From Ferroplasma sp. (GTDB lineage: Archaea; Thermoplasmatota; Thermoplasmata; Thermoplasmatales; Thermoplasmataceae), in assembly GCF_031200575.1 (NCBI RefSeq), contig NZ_CP133597.1, forward strand, positions 1,054,001 through 1,118,000: DNA of 64,000 nt, written 5' to 3'. How positions within the stretch are numbered: the stretch's first letter is position 1; the number at the start of each line of letters is the position of its first letter. Below the pieces are notes generated by a model. That model saw nothing but the letters and a program-made list of their open reading frames with translations. It was not told the origin of the DNA and made no database searches. Of this stretch, positions 9,196 through 18,578 are shown piece after piece. Made by a program: the position numbers and the translations under genes.

Positions 9196-10326
9196 TTAAT
9201 CACCATGAACCTTATTAAAAATGGCTTCTATGCCGTTTCTATCAATATCCTCAGGGTTTGTTATTATGCCTGTCGAATTTTCTGCCAGTTCCACCATCAA
9301 ATCAAAGTTTTTCTTATACTCATCCTCATTTATATTCAGGGCGTCCATTGTTACTGGCTGTCCCATTTTCCCGAATAAATTTTCAATGCTCAAATCCAGC
9401 GAATCTTCCCTGATGCTATCCGGAAGTATGCTGTTCAATTTATCGTATTTGATTTTCGAGGAGCTGTAATTATAACGTATAACCTCGGGCAGAAATAATC
9501 CAACTGTTTTCCCATGTGCTATTTTAAAGACTGCACCGAAGGAATGCCCTAATGCATGTGCCAGCCCTATCTGTGAATTTGAAAAGGACATGCCTGCCAT
9601 GGACGCCCCTATATGTACGTTGTTTCTGGATTCAATATCGCCCGGTTTTTTCAGTACATTTAAGATATTATTTGATATTAATTCCAGTGCCTTTTCTGCC
9701 AGTGCATCTGAATAGGGATTTGCCCATTTTGCTACATAGGCTTCTACTGCATGGGTTATTGCATCCACAGATGTGTTTACTGTCTGTTCCCTGGGAAGTG
9801 ACAGAACCATTTCCGGATCCAAAATAGCATAATCTGGAAGTATCTCCGGTGATGCCAGCTCATTTTTTCTGTGTTCATTTTTTTCAGAAACAACAGCAGC
9901 CCAGGAGCATTCCGAACCTGTGCCGCTTGTTGTGGGTATAGCAATTAAATGGCTTTTCTTCCTCAAATTTAATTTTACCAGGGGTGTAATGTCATAGATA
10001 CTGATGTCCGGTCGTTCGTATAGGGCAAACAAAATTTTTGCAGTGTCCATAGATGAACCACCACCAACCCCAATAAATAAATCAGGCCCGAACTTCTTTA
10101 TCCCGTTTATATGCTGTAGCATGTTGTCATAATCAGGTTCTGGCAGAATGTCAGATACAATGAATTTTTCTGAATTAGCAGGCAAATTTTTTTCAACTCT
10201 GGTTATTAAGCCCGAATTAACTATATTTTTATCTGTTATTATTGCAATCTTTTCTGCGTCAAGCGTACCTAAAAATGATAGGGATTCCTCGCCGAATACA
10301 ATACTGGGCGATCTAAAAAACCACAT
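9196..10326 (-). CDS. Iron-containing (group III) alcohol dehydrogenase
   Basis: A 376-residue protein of the Fe-ADH family, interconverting an alcohol and an aldehyde or ketone with NAD(P). It shows GGGSSMDTAK (cofactor loop), PTTSGTGSE, and the metal ligands in DAITHAVEAYVAKWANP (Asp and His) and GLAHALGHSFG (two His) followed by KIAHG. Length is typical. It lies between the SCP2-like gene (1-bp gap) and the aldehyde dehydrogenase (abutting), so the aldehyde of the TPP decarboxylase can be reduced here or oxidised by the next enzyme. 4-hydroxybutyrate or lactaldehyde-type activity cannot be excluded. Confidence 0.85.
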   Translation of the reverse strand: MWFFRSPSIVFGEESLSFLGTLDAEKIAIITDKNIVNSGLITRVEKNLPANSEKFIVSDILPEPDYDNMLQHINGIKKFGPDLFIGVGGGSSMDTAKILFALYERPDISIYDITPLVKLNLRKKSHLIAIPTTSGTGSECSWAAVVSEKNEHRKNELASPEILPDYAILDPEMVLSLPREQTVNTSVDAITHAVEAYVAKWANPYSDALAEKALELISNNILNVLKKPGDIESRNNVHIGASMAGMSFSNSQIGLAHALGHSFGAVFKIAHGKTVGLFLPEVIRYNYSSSKIKYDKLNSILPDSIREDSLDLSIENLFGKMGQPVTMDALNINEDEYKKNFDLMVELAENSTGIITNPEDIDRNGIEAIFNKVHGD

Positions 10327-10327
10327 A

Positions 10328-10738
10328 TCATGCCTCGAACTCTGTTTTTACCAGGGAAGCAGTATTGACCATTTCCTTGGCGGCCTTGGTATATCGCATT
10401 ATTTTCATCATGGGGCCATCAAGCTTGAACTTTCCTGTCATAAGCCCCTGGATTGGGTCTATTTCTTTATTGATCAACTTAACCCAGTTTGAATACTTCC
10501 CTATATAACTGAATTCAGATTTTTTTATGTCATCTTCCTTATCCGATGCCTTATATGATCTGCACTCTCCATGGAATAGGTCCAGATAGAGGTACCATGT
10601 TTTGCTGTACTTCTCATCAGGCTGTATAACAAAGGTGATATCACCCTCCCAGGTTTTGCCTGCATCTTTATATTCTTTGTTGCTATTTAGAGCCTTTACA
10701 TATTCATCTGCCCACTCAGGGCTTGGAAAAACTGCCAT
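10328..10738 (-). CDS. SCP2-like lipid/hydrophobic-ligand binding protein
   Basis: A 136-residue protein of the sterol-carrier-protein-2 fold. The C-terminal part carries the family pattern IQGLMTGKFKLDGPMMKIMRYTKAAKEM, preceded by the beta strands ITFVIQPDEKY and TWYLYLDLFHGEC. In bacteria and archaea stand-alone SCP2 domains occur beside genes for degradation of aromatic or fatty compounds, where they are thought to bind hydrophobic intermediates. Its place inside the operon for 2-oxo-acid decarboxylation fits such a role and suggests that the substrates are hydrophobic or aromatic. There is a 54-bp gap to the TPP enzyme gene upstream. Confidence 0.7.
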   Translation of the reverse strand: MAVFPSPEWADEYVKALNSNKEYKDAGKTWEGDITFVIQPDEKYSKTWYLYLDLFHGECRSYKASDKEDDIKKSEFSYIGKYSNWVKLINKEIDPIQGLMTGKFKLDGPMMKIMRYTKAAKEMVNTASLVKTEFEA

Positions 10739-10792
10739 AATGCTTATAAATGTTAAATATATATAAATATTATTAAGTGGATATTATAACTC

Positions 10793-12334
10793 TTATAAAA
10801 ACATTTTTTCTATATTTTTATCCGTATTTACAACAAGAACCTTCGGGCCATCGCCCTCCCTTAGCCATTCCAGTTCACCCAGATCATTTGATGCTACCAT
10901 GGTATCTATGTTAAAACCCTTAGAAATGCTTTCAATATTGAGATTTAAGGTCAGGTAATCCCTATTCTGCATTTCAGGATAATATGAATCCGCGAAACTC
11001 TTTAAAATATTATAGCCACCGTTGTTCAGCACCAGTATTTTAACGGGCAGATTATATTTTTTCATTGTCCACAGGCTCTGTACAGTATACATGAATGATC
11101 CATCCCCTATTATTACCAGGGTTTTCCTGTTGTTCACCGAAATGCCTGTGGATGCTGGCAATGCCCAGCCCAGCTGCCCGGTTTTTGCAGTAAAATATTT
11201 TTTACTACCATAGCCAAATATTGACCTTACATTCTCTGTTGCAGAAATAGACTCATCAACCACTGTATAATCCTTAAAAATCTTCCTTGCCATATACAAA
11301 ACATAGTTGACTCCCATTGTAAGTCTTTCCCTTGCTATTTTGTTTGGAAATGTTAGATCCCTGCTTTTATGATAATTTCCCTTTTTATTTACCAGGCTTT
11401 TAGCCTTTTCTAGGAAAAGTTTCGGGTTCATGAAGTATGATTCGCCTGTTTTACGGGATAAATCCGTGCCTACAAAAATTACATCCTTTCCGGCAAATGG
11501 CTTTGATGGAAGGTATGGATAGAAGATGATGTCCCCTCCTATAAATACAATTAAATCATTTTCTATAAAATTCAAATTCATCAATGTAGAGGCTGGCAAT
11601 AAATCACCGGCATAGTTGTCCTGTTCCGTATTATATGTGGACCTGGATGCCAGAGGTTCTGAATAGACCTTAACACCGAGTTTTTTAGCAAACTCACCGG
11701 CTTCCTTAAAAGCGTTGTAAAGATCAATTTCATAGCCGAACACAATTGCTGGATTTTTTGCCCTGTTGATTTTATCACATATTTCCTTAATTGCCTCTTC
11801 ATCAGAGATATTGTAATTAGGATCCTGGTACTGCTGTTTATAATATTCCCCGTTATAATCCATTATATCCATCGGAAAGGAAAGGAATACAGGGCCCATC
11901 TGCGGCGTCAATGCAATTTCCCTGGCCCGTTTAAGGGCAACAGGTATATCCTCGGGATTTTTTATTTCGTACTTATACTTAACAAAATCTGAAACCATGG
12001 ACATGGTATCGCCTGACAGCAGTGGATCATAAACTAAATGCCTTGTATCCTGCTGCCCTGCAGTAACTATTACTGGAGACCTGTTCATTTTTGCTGTAAA
12101 TAAAAAAGCCATGGAATTCCCCAGGCCCGGCATTGTATGCAGATTTACCATGGACGCTCCAGAATTATATAATGAATAGCCATCAGCCATTCCCAGTGCA
12201 ATTGAATCGTGCAGCGATAAATAGTAATTATCAACTGATCTCAGCATCGGGATCTCTGTTGTTCCCGGATTTCCTGATATAAAGTTAATTTTGGCATCCT
12301 TTAATGAATTATATAGGATTTCATAGCCCTTCAT
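10793..12334 (-). CDS. Benzoylformate-decarboxylase-like TPP enzyme
   Basis: A 513-residue thiamine-diphosphate enzyme most like benzoylformate decarboxylase: the N-terminal SGNPGTTEIPML, LGMADGYS, NLHTMPGLGN and PVIVTAGQQDTRH align block for block with that family, and the TPP-binding GDGSFMYTVQSLW...LNNGGYNIL lies near residues 410-445. The active-site His of NLH is kept, but the residue matching the N1'-activating Glu (LQEAC in the bacterial enzyme) is Asp here (LHDSI), and the Ser of GNPGS is Thr. Expected reaction: a 2-oxo acid to an aldehyde and CO2. It overlaps the hydroxyacid dehydrogenase gene by one base. Substrate may be phenylglyoxylate or another aryl or branched 2-oxo acid. Confidence 0.78.
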   Translation of the reverse strand: MKGYEILYNSLKDAKINFISGNPGTTEIPMLRSVDNYYLSLHDSIALGMADGYSLYNSGASMVNLHTMPGLGNSMAFLFTAKMNRSPVIVTAGQQDTRHLVYDPLLSGDTMSMVSDFVKYKYEIKNPEDIPVALKRAREIALTPQMGPVFLSFPMDIMDYNGEYYKQQYQDPNYNISDEEAIKEICDKINRAKNPAIVFGYEIDLYNAFKEAGEFAKKLGVKVYSEPLASRSTYNTEQDNYAGDLLPASTLMNLNFIENDLIVFIGGDIIFYPYLPSKPFAGKDVIFVGTDLSRKTGESYFMNPKLFLEKAKSLVNKKGNYHKSRDLTFPNKIARERLTMGVNYVLYMARKIFKDYTVVDESISATENVRSIFGYGSKKYFTAKTGQLGWALPASTGISVNNRKTLVIIGDGSFMYTVQSLWTMKKYNLPVKILVLNNGGYNILKSFADSYYPEMQNRDYLTLNLNIESISKGFNIDTMVASNDLGELEWLREGDGPKVLVVNTDKNIEKMFL

Positions 12335-13272
12335 TATAGATCACCCTTTATCTTATATAATGGCTCCAGTCCCTGTGTATATTTTATTAGATTTCCTATT
12401 GTCTCCTGCAGAAATCTCTGCTGGCTTTCAACTGTTACACCTGCAATATGCGGTGAAAAGATTACATTATCCAGTTTGAATAGCTCTGAAGAAAAATCCG
12501 GTGGCTCCCTGCTGTATACATCAATGCCCGCGTATATATTTTTAGTTTTTATGGCATTAATCAATGCATCTTCATCCATGATTTCTCCCCTGGATGTATT
12601 TATAAAAATTGAGTTATCCTTCATCATTGAAAAATGCCTATCATCGAATAATTTTAATGTACTCTCTGTTAGTGGCAGGTGTACCGATATTATATCTGAA
12701 TTCTTCAGAACCTCCTCCAGCCCCATATAGGTTAATCCATATAATTCTTCATCCTGGGCTGATAATCTTTTTACATCATAATATACGATTCCCGGTCCGA
12801 AGGGTATTAACTTCTGCACAAGCTTGATGCCTATAGCTCCCATACCAACAATGCCGAATATCTTCCCGTTCAATTCGGTGGAATTTGTCAGTACAGGCCA
12901 TTCACCGCTGCGTATTTCCTTATCAAAAAATATTAAATTCTTTAAAAATGCCAAAACCATTGCGATAACGTGCTCTGCAACAGCGTCCTTGTTCGCCCTG
13001 GGAATATTTGACAAAATAATATTCCTGCTTTTTAAATATTTTACATCAACATTGTTATAACCTGTGCTGGAGACCTGCAGAAACTTTAAATTTGGGAATT
13101 TGTCTATTTCATCCTTTCCAAACCGTGTAAATGTTGTTATAACAACAACCTCTGCATCATGTTTCTCGAAATCCATATCCGTCCTTATCTCTATCCCGGG
13201 CATTATCTGGTCTACTGTTTTCCTTATATCCTCTATGGGCAAAAATGCAGGCAAAATAACCAATATTTTCAT
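12334..13272 (-). CDS. D-2-hydroxyacid dehydrogenase (NAD)
   Basis: A 312-residue member of the D-isomer-specific 2-hydroxyacid dehydrogenase family, reversibly oxidising a hydroxy acid to the 2-oxo acid. The cofactor fold is GIVGMGAIG with YYDVKR at the end of the second strand; the catalytic Arg is in FINTSRGEI, the Glu in DVYSREPP and the His in FSPHIAG. It is the first gene of the minus-strand operon. Upstream a TTTAAAAA box lies about 30-38 bp before the ATG. Together with the decarboxylase that follows it could run a mandelate-like route; a role as phosphoglycerate or glyoxylate/hydroxypyruvate reductase is possible but does not explain the operon. Confidence 0.82.
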   Translation of the reverse strand: MKILVILPAFLPIEDIRKTVDQIMPGIEIRTDMDFEKHDAEVVVITTFTRFGKDEIDKFPNLKFLQVSSTGYNNVDVKYLKSRNIILSNIPRANKDAVAEHVIAMVLAFLKNLIFFDKEIRSGEWPVLTNSTELNGKIFGIVGMGAIGIKLVQKLIPFGPGIVYYDVKRLSAQDEELYGLTYMGLEEVLKNSDIISVHLPLTESTLKLFDDRHFSMMKDNSIFINTSRGEIMDEDALINAIKTKNIYAGIDVYSREPPDFSSELFKLDNVIFSPHIAGVTVESQQRFLQETIGNLIKYTQGLEPLYKIKGDL

Positions 13273-13455
13273 GGGAATATAACATGTTTGCCTATTAAAA
13301 AGTTTTTAAATGCACGATTATTCAATATGAACGAATACTGAAGGATGATATTAATAGATAACTTAGGAGCCAAGATTTTGAACATTGCTCCCATCCTGTC
13401 ATATTTCTATAACTTGTGGGGAATTAACCCGTTAGTTAATACGTTTGCTTCAAAA

Positions 13456-13473
13456 TAACTATATATATTTAAA
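13456..13473 (+). promoter_or_regulatory. TATA box for the secreted phosphoesterase
   Basis: TAACTATATATATTTAAA ends 12 bp before the ATG at 13486 and its left half lies about 24-30 bp upstream, the place expected for a leaderless archaeal transcript. No Shine-Dalgarno precedes the ATG. Confidence 0.45.
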
Positions 13474-13485
13474 TGTTAAATTTTC

Positions 13486-14967
13486 ATGAGGGCGAAACTG
13501 TTTCTCAAAGTTGCTGTAATTGCCATTGCTTTAATGTTTATAATAATAGCCTTTTCCCCTGAAGCATCAACATCCACAGTTAGCATGCAAAACAAACAGG
13601 GAATAAGGTTAGACTCTGATACAGGAACCAGAACCCCAATAAAGCACGTTATAAATATATATCTGGAAAATCACAGTTTTGATAATCTATTCGGGATATA
13701 CCCCATTGATAACTACACAGCCAATTCAAGTATTTCTGCAAACCTTTCTATACCATTAAATCTGCTCTCGGACAGGGCAGCAAGGAATATGTTAACTGAA
13801 ATACCCACAGGAACTTTCTATACCAAGGACCCCAATGAGGGATATGTTTCATACCATCTGGATTTTAATCATGGAAAACTAAATGGTTTTCTAAAAGGTA
13901 GTGGTCCCCAGGGCCTTACCTACTATTCTGCCGCACAGGAGGCACCTCAATGGGATATTGCAGAGCAATACGGCCTGGCCGATAATTTTTATGCCCCGTG
14001 CCTCTCTGAAAGTGCACCACATCATCTTTACTATGTTGCAGGTTACTCTCCAATAATCAATGATTATGGCCCTCCTCCCTATATTCCATATTCACAGTCT
14101 ATATTCGGGGAGCTTTCAAAATATAATATATCATATGGAGTCTACCTGAATAATACAGCATATAGATGTGCATCATGGAATTTTCTGTACGGGCATAGCC
14201 ACTATTCCTCACACCTCCAGAGCTGGAACGCCTTTTTGAATCAAACTGCAAATGGTACACTCCCGGCGGTTAGCTATTTCTTTTCACAGGGCACAGGCAA
14301 AAGCATGGGGCCTCCGGATAATATACTGAACGGCGAAATGCTGCTGCTTTATGTCATAGACGCAGTTGAAAAAAGCCCGCTGTGGAACTCTACAGCCATA
14401 TTCATTACCTACGATGGCTTCGGAGGGTATTATGACCAGGTTGTTCCGCCTGTTATGGATAATGTACAGCTTGGCTTAAGGATACCACTTATAGTTATAT
14501 CTCCATATGCCAAGGAAGATTATATTTCTAATACCCAGATGCTTGTTACATCAATACTTGGGTTTATCGATTATAACTGGAAAATGCCAGCACTGAATAA
14601 AATGGTCGACGATTCGTACCTGCCCTTGGATTTCTTCAATTTCTCTGACATGCGAGGGCCCATACAATTTAATGCTTCCGCTGGTTTTCCTGTCCCGTCT
14701 AATATACATTTTGCCCTGGTGACAGACACTTCCACGGACAACTATTCAGGACTCTTCCCCATGGAGCCACAGATACCTCTAAACACATTGGGGTATAACA
14801 GGTCTGGCTCTTCATCTGTAAATCTCTCCTCCATGGGTGTGGGCATACTGAATAAAAATGAACATGGATACATACCCTTCTTTGAAAGCATTGGATTTTA
14901 TTCCCTACTGGTGGTAGTGGAGATAGCAATTGCAGCGGCCATTGTAACCATGTACAGGAGGAGGTGA
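13486..14967 (+). CDS. Secreted, membrane-anchored phosphoesterase (PLC / acid phosphatase family)
   Basis: A 493-residue protein with an N-terminal signal (MRAKLFLKVAVIAIALMF) and a C-terminal membrane anchor (SLLVVVEIAIAAAIVTMY followed by RRR), so the enzyme part faces the acidic outside. The domain is the phosphoesterase family of bacterial non-toxic phospholipase C and AcpA acid phosphatase: KHVINIYLENHSFDNLFG near residue 60, SESAPHHLYYVAG, and ITYDGFGGYYDQVVPP near residue 310. Many N-x-S/T sites suggest glycosylation. Likely job: hydrolysing phosphate esters outside the cell, either for phosphate supply or for phospholipid turnover. It is 4 bp from the following membrane protein gene, forming an operon. 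Confidence 0.8.
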   Translation: MRAKLFLKVAVIAIALMFIIIAFSPEASTSTVSMQNKQGIRLDSDTGTRTPIKHVINIYLENHSFDNLFGIYPIDNYTANSSISANLSIPLNLLSDRAARNMLTEIPTGTFYTKDPNEGYVSYHLDFNHGKLNGFLKGSGPQGLTYYSAAQEAPQWDIAEQYGLADNFYAPCLSESAPHHLYYVAGYSPIINDYGPPPYIPYSQSIFGELSKYNISYGVYLNNTAYRCASWNFLYGHSHYSSHLQSWNAFLNQTANGTLPAVSYFFSQGTGKSMGPPDNILNGEMLLLYVIDAVEKSPLWNSTAIFITYDGFGGYYDQVVPPVMDNVQLGLRIPLIVISPYAKEDYISNTQMLVTSILGFIDYNWKMPALNKMVDDSYLPLDFFNFSDMRGPIQFNASAGFPVPSNIHFALVTDTSTDNYSGLFPMEPQIPLNTLGYNRSGSSSVNLSSMGVGILNKNEHGYIPFFESIGFYSLLVVVEIAIAAAIVTMYRRR

Positions 14968-14971
14968 AAAC

Positions 14972-15586
14972 ATGTGGCATGGCAACAAAAAGTCTGGAAA
15001 GGGTATGGTACTTATATCCACTCTGGCAGCCATAATAGCTCCTGCAATTCTTGGCGTCTCCCTGATTTTTACCATGGGATATTCCTCAGGACTTATCTAT
15101 ATAATAGGGGCTCCATACCAGCTTCTTTCCCTGTTTGAGGGTATCATAGCTGGCATTCTGGTTTTTTCCTTTGCAGGATACATTATTGGATCGGCAAAAA
15201 CATACAGGCTCATATCCGGACTGATTTTCGGCATTGCAACATTCTTTATTGCCTATTATATAATACACAGTCTCAACTTTGTGGTTCCCAACGGACTTCT
15301 TGCAGTATGTACATTTATAATCACGGGAACCTTTTTGCCTGTTTCACAGTTCGCAAGGGCAATTTACCGTGGCAGATTCCTTGGCGGGCTGGTTGTTCCA
15401 TCAGGGATATCTATTCTTTCAATAGTTATTATAGCTGAACTTGCAATACTTTATGAGAATAGCGGGCAGTCAAATCTGGCGGAAATTGTCATTATAATGA
15501 ATTCTATAGCCCTGATATTGCTGATACTAATACTGGCATCGCTGCTACACAGAAAAACATCAATTTCGGGGTTACTCAGAAATTGA
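14972..15586 (+). CDS. Polytopic membrane protein, function unknown
   Basis: A 204-residue protein with about six predicted membrane helices (for example VLISTLAAIIAPAILGVSLIF, LIYIIGAPYQLLSLFEGIIAG, LISGLIFGIATFFIAYYII and a final LILLILILASLL). It starts 4 bp after the phosphoesterase stop, preceded by AGGAGGTG inside that gene's end, a strong ribosome site that fixes this ATG. The pairing suggests it assists or localises the phosphoesterase, but no family is recognised. Confidence 0.65.
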   Translation: MWHGNKKSGKGMVLISTLAAIIAPAILGVSLIFTMGYSSGLIYIIGAPYQLLSLFEGIIAGILVFSFAGYIIGSAKTYRLISGLIFGIATFFIAYYIIHSLNFVVPNGLLAVCTFIITGTFLPVSQFARAIYRGRFLGGLVVPSGISILSIVIIAELAILYENSGQSNLAEIVIIMNSIALILLILILASLLHRKTSISGLLRN

Positions 15587-15736
15587 TTCCATATTATAAT
15601 ACTTCAGTATATCCACTGTTGAACCGCATAAATTTGTGAATAAAACCCTTGGATGCATCGTCTTTAGCTGTATAGTAAAGAAATAATATTTTTTTCTCTT
15701 TAGAAATTTTTAAGTATTCAAAGTAGTTTGTTTTTA

Positions 15737-16987
15737 ATGGAAGAAATAAATAACTCCAGCCGTAGATGGTTTATACTTGCAGCTTATACACTTGTTGCAC
15801 TGTCCTCCCAGGCCATATGGTTGAATTTTTCAGGCATAGCTGTTCCCCAGGTTGAAACCATATACAGGGTCAATGTATCCGAAATCGGCTATCTGGCTGC
15901 ATTCTGGCCGCTTATTTTCATACCCTTATCAATACCCACAGGCATACTTGTTGACAGAATAGGCTTCAAGAAGGTTGTTTCAATGGGGGCCCTGATTATT
16001 GCCTTCTTTTCATGGATGAGGATCTTTGCCGGCAGGGATTTCATAATGCTGGTTGTTTTTCAGAGCCTGGCGGGGATAGGACAACCATTCATATTCAATG
16101 GAATATCAAAAATAGCGGGTACATGGTTTCCTGCAGGGGAACAGGCTGTTGCGACGGGAGTTGGTACCCTGGGGCAAATACTTGGAATGATCGTTGCACT
16201 TATAGTTGCCCCACTAATGGTTCCCCTCTCATCGTTCTCTGAACTCCGTGCAAATATGATAGTTTTTTCCTTGATAGCCACTGTTGCATTTATCTTATTC
16301 TTTATAATTTCCCGGGAGAACCCTTCATTTACACCATCCCATGACAAAAATCTTGTAAGCGAGATCAGGGGGCTTCTCAATATAAGGAATATTATACTTC
16401 TCATGGCGCTGTTCTTTATAGGTGTGGGGATATTCAGTGGGCTGGCGCAGTGGATAGAGAGCATGCTGGCATCCCGTGGGGTTTCATCCCTCACAGGGGG
16501 GATTATAGCAGCATCCATGCTTATCAGTGGAATTGCAGGGATGATAGTGATACCGTACATTGCAGATAAAAAATCCAAGCTAAAACAGTTTGTTCAGGTT
16601 AACAGCCTTATAGCCGCTGTATTTCTACTGTTATTTGCTTTCAGGGCGAATATTGCCATATACTTTGCTATTGCCATTGTTATAGGGTTCTTCCTGCTTT
16701 CACTGGCACCAATAGGCCTTCAGATATCACTTGAAACCGCCGGTGAGAAAAGGTCAGGCACATCAGCAAGCCTTATCTGGCTGGCATCACAGGTCGGTGC
16801 CCTATTTCTCATACTGATAATGGGGGATCTCGGACCCGTGACATTTACGGTGTCCAAAGTGCTGTTTCCACCCTGGTTTTTGACCATGCTTGTTGTGGCT
16901 GTTCTTACCCTAGTTGCATTCGGCCTGAGTTTCTTTATAAAAAACACCAGGAACCGTCAGGGAAAAATGATCAATGAAAGCAGGTGA
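15737..16987 (+). CDS. MFS transporter
   Basis: A 416-residue major facilitator superfamily carrier with twelve predicted membrane helices. The loop between helices 2 and 3 reads PTGILVDRIGFKKV, the MFS signature A form (G-x-x-x-D-R-x-G), and a helix-5 region GTLGQILGMIVALIVAP fits. I chose the ATG at 15737; the TTG at 15728 lies in the AT-rich leader. The closest look is to NNP/CynX-type anion or organic-acid carriers, but the substrate cannot be read from the sequence. It stands alone between the phosphoesterase operon and the convergent sugar kinase gene. Confidence 0.8.
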   Translation: MEEINNSSRRWFILAAYTLVALSSQAIWLNFSGIAVPQVETIYRVNVSEIGYLAAFWPLIFIPLSIPTGILVDRIGFKKVVSMGALIIAFFSWMRIFAGRDFIMLVVFQSLAGIGQPFIFNGISKIAGTWFPAGEQAVATGVGTLGQILGMIVALIVAPLMVPLSSFSELRANMIVFSLIATVAFILFFIISRENPSFTPSHDKNLVSEIRGLLNIRNIILLMALFFIGVGIFSGLAQWIESMLASRGVSSLTGGIIAASMLISGIAGMIVIPYIADKKSKLKQFVQVNSLIAAVFLLLFAFRANIAIYFAIAIVIGFFLLSLAPIGLQISLETAGEKRSGTSASLIWLASQVGALFLILIMGDLGPVTFTVSKVLFPPWFLTMLVVAVLTLVAFGLSFFIKNTRNRQGKMINESR

Positions 16988-17018
16988 ACCTTTTTAAATT
17001 TTTATTTTTCAGGAATAT

Positions 17019-18578
17019 TTATTTTGCTGTATTTATCCTGTGCATAGATTTCCTGTTATTCCTGTAATAATTCTTAAATTCTTCAAAATTTTTCCTGTAA
17101 ACGACGAAATTTTCCACGTTGGGCTTGTAAACAGCAGGCTCCCCTGATACTGTCTTCAGGTCTTCCATGGAGATGATGCCAGACCCCACCCCAGCCAGCA
17201 GGGCTATGCCCCGGACAGTTGAAAATCTCGGGTCTGGAATTACGCTTATTTCTCTTTCCAGCACGTCAGATAGTATCTGGGGCCAGACGCTGGAGAGTGC
17301 GCCTCCACCAGACATGATAATTCTGTTGGGTACGTTTCCCTTTCCCAGGAATTTATCCACTATGGCAAGGAGCCATTTTGAGTTGAAAGCAACCCCTTCC
17401 ATGACTGACCTTATTAAATCCTCCCTTCCATGGCCAAGGGACAGATTGAAAAATCCACCCCTTAAAAGGGAATCTTCGACAGGTGCCCTTTCTCCGTAGA
17501 CCCATGGCAGGAAAATTAGGCCATTTGAACCGGGAGGAGAGGCGGAAGCCATCCTATCAATTGTATAGTACTTATCATTACCTCCTATTCCAAGTATACC
17601 GGATATGTACTCCATGCAGCTTGATGCGTTTTCCTGTTCTGCTGCTATGAAATATTTTCCTTCAATTGCTGAGGGAAGGGATGCAATATTGTGTATTATG
17701 TCGGTTTTTTTATGCGCCACATGGGCTGTAATCCATGAGGATGTTCCCAGGTAGAGCAGAGTGGAATAATGATCAATGCAACCACCACCCAGAAGTGAGC
17801 ACTGGGTATCTCCACATCCGCCTATTACATCAACGTCATCCGGAAGCCCAAGCTCTGAGGCAGCTTCCGGTGTGATCTTTCCTGCAATATCCACAGCCCT
17901 TATCATCTCTGGAAGTTTATCCGGATCCAGCTTATTCAATCGTATAAGCGACTCACTATATTTGATTTTATCCGGATTTCGGTTATCACTTGACCACAGC
18001 AATGTTGCAGTATCCCATGTTGTTTTAAAGTTCCCCGTAAGTCGCATGTTGATATAATCCTTTGGTTCCAGAAATTTATATGTATCCCTGTATATGTCCT
18101 GCATGTTTTCCCTGATATACAGAATATGGGCAATAGTATCCTTACCGGAATGGGCAGGAGCTCCTCCTGTAAGATGAAGCCATCTGTACAGCTTATCAAC
18201 CCTGTATCCGGAAATTGATGGGAAACCACCTGTAAGTGCTTCCACCTCTTTGCTTCCCCTCGTGTCCATCCAGATTATGGCATTGTGAAGCGCCTTTCCT
18301 TTGCTGTCAACAGGAACAGTGCCTGACCACTGGCCTGTGACCCCAATTGAGGCTATATGATATTCGCCAGCCCTGTTTTTTATATTGCTGATACAGGATT
18401 TTATAGCATTCCACCATTCGTCAGGATTCTGCTCTGCAGCCCCCTGGTTTCCGATATCAAGGCCATAGCTGCAGAAAGAAGTTGCCACTGTTTTCATCTG
18501 GTCATCAAGGAGTATGGCCTTACAGGAGGATGTCCCCATATCCAATCCCAGCATAGCCTTAATTTTATCCATAGGCAT
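17019..18578 (-). CDS. FGGY-family carbohydrate kinase (xylulokinase-like)
   Basis: A 519-residue kinase of the FGGY family: AMLGLDMGTSSCKAILLD (phosphate-binding strand-turn), GVTGQWSG, IIWMDTRG, GGCGDTQCSLLGGG and the C-terminal MSGGGALSSVWPQIL. The pattern WMDTR and the length are those of xylulokinases and gluconokinases. Start: ATG 18578 overlaps the TGA of the upstream PLP-enzyme gene as TGATG, a classic coupling, so I prefer it to the GTG at 18593. It is co-transcribed with a sphingosine-phosphate-lyase-like gene, which is an unusual partner for a pentulose kinase, so the sugar or polyol substrate is uncertain. Confidence 0.82.
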   Translation of the reverse strand: MPMDKIKAMLGLDMGTSSCKAILLDDQMKTVATSFCSYGLDIGNQGAAEQNPDEWWNAIKSCISNIKNRAGEYHIASIGVTGQWSGTVPVDSKGKALHNAIIWMDTRGSKEVEALTGGFPSISGYRVDKLYRWLHLTGGAPAHSGKDTIAHILYIRENMQDIYRDTYKFLEPKDYINMRLTGNFKTTWDTATLLWSSDNRNPDKIKYSESLIRLNKLDPDKLPEMIRAVDIAGKITPEAASELGLPDDVDVIGGCGDTQCSLLGGGCIDHYSTLLYLGTSSWITAHVAHKKTDIIHNIASLPSAIEGKYFIAAEQENASSCMEYISGILGIGGNDKYYTIDRMASASPPGSNGLIFLPWVYGERAPVEDSLLRGGFFNLSLGHGREDLIRSVMEGVAFNSKWLLAIVDKFLGKGNVPNRIIMSGGGALSSVWPQILSDVLEREISVIPDPRFSTVRGIALLAGVGSGIISMEDLKTVSGEPAVYKPNVENFVVYRKNFEEFKNYYRNNRKSMHRINTAK

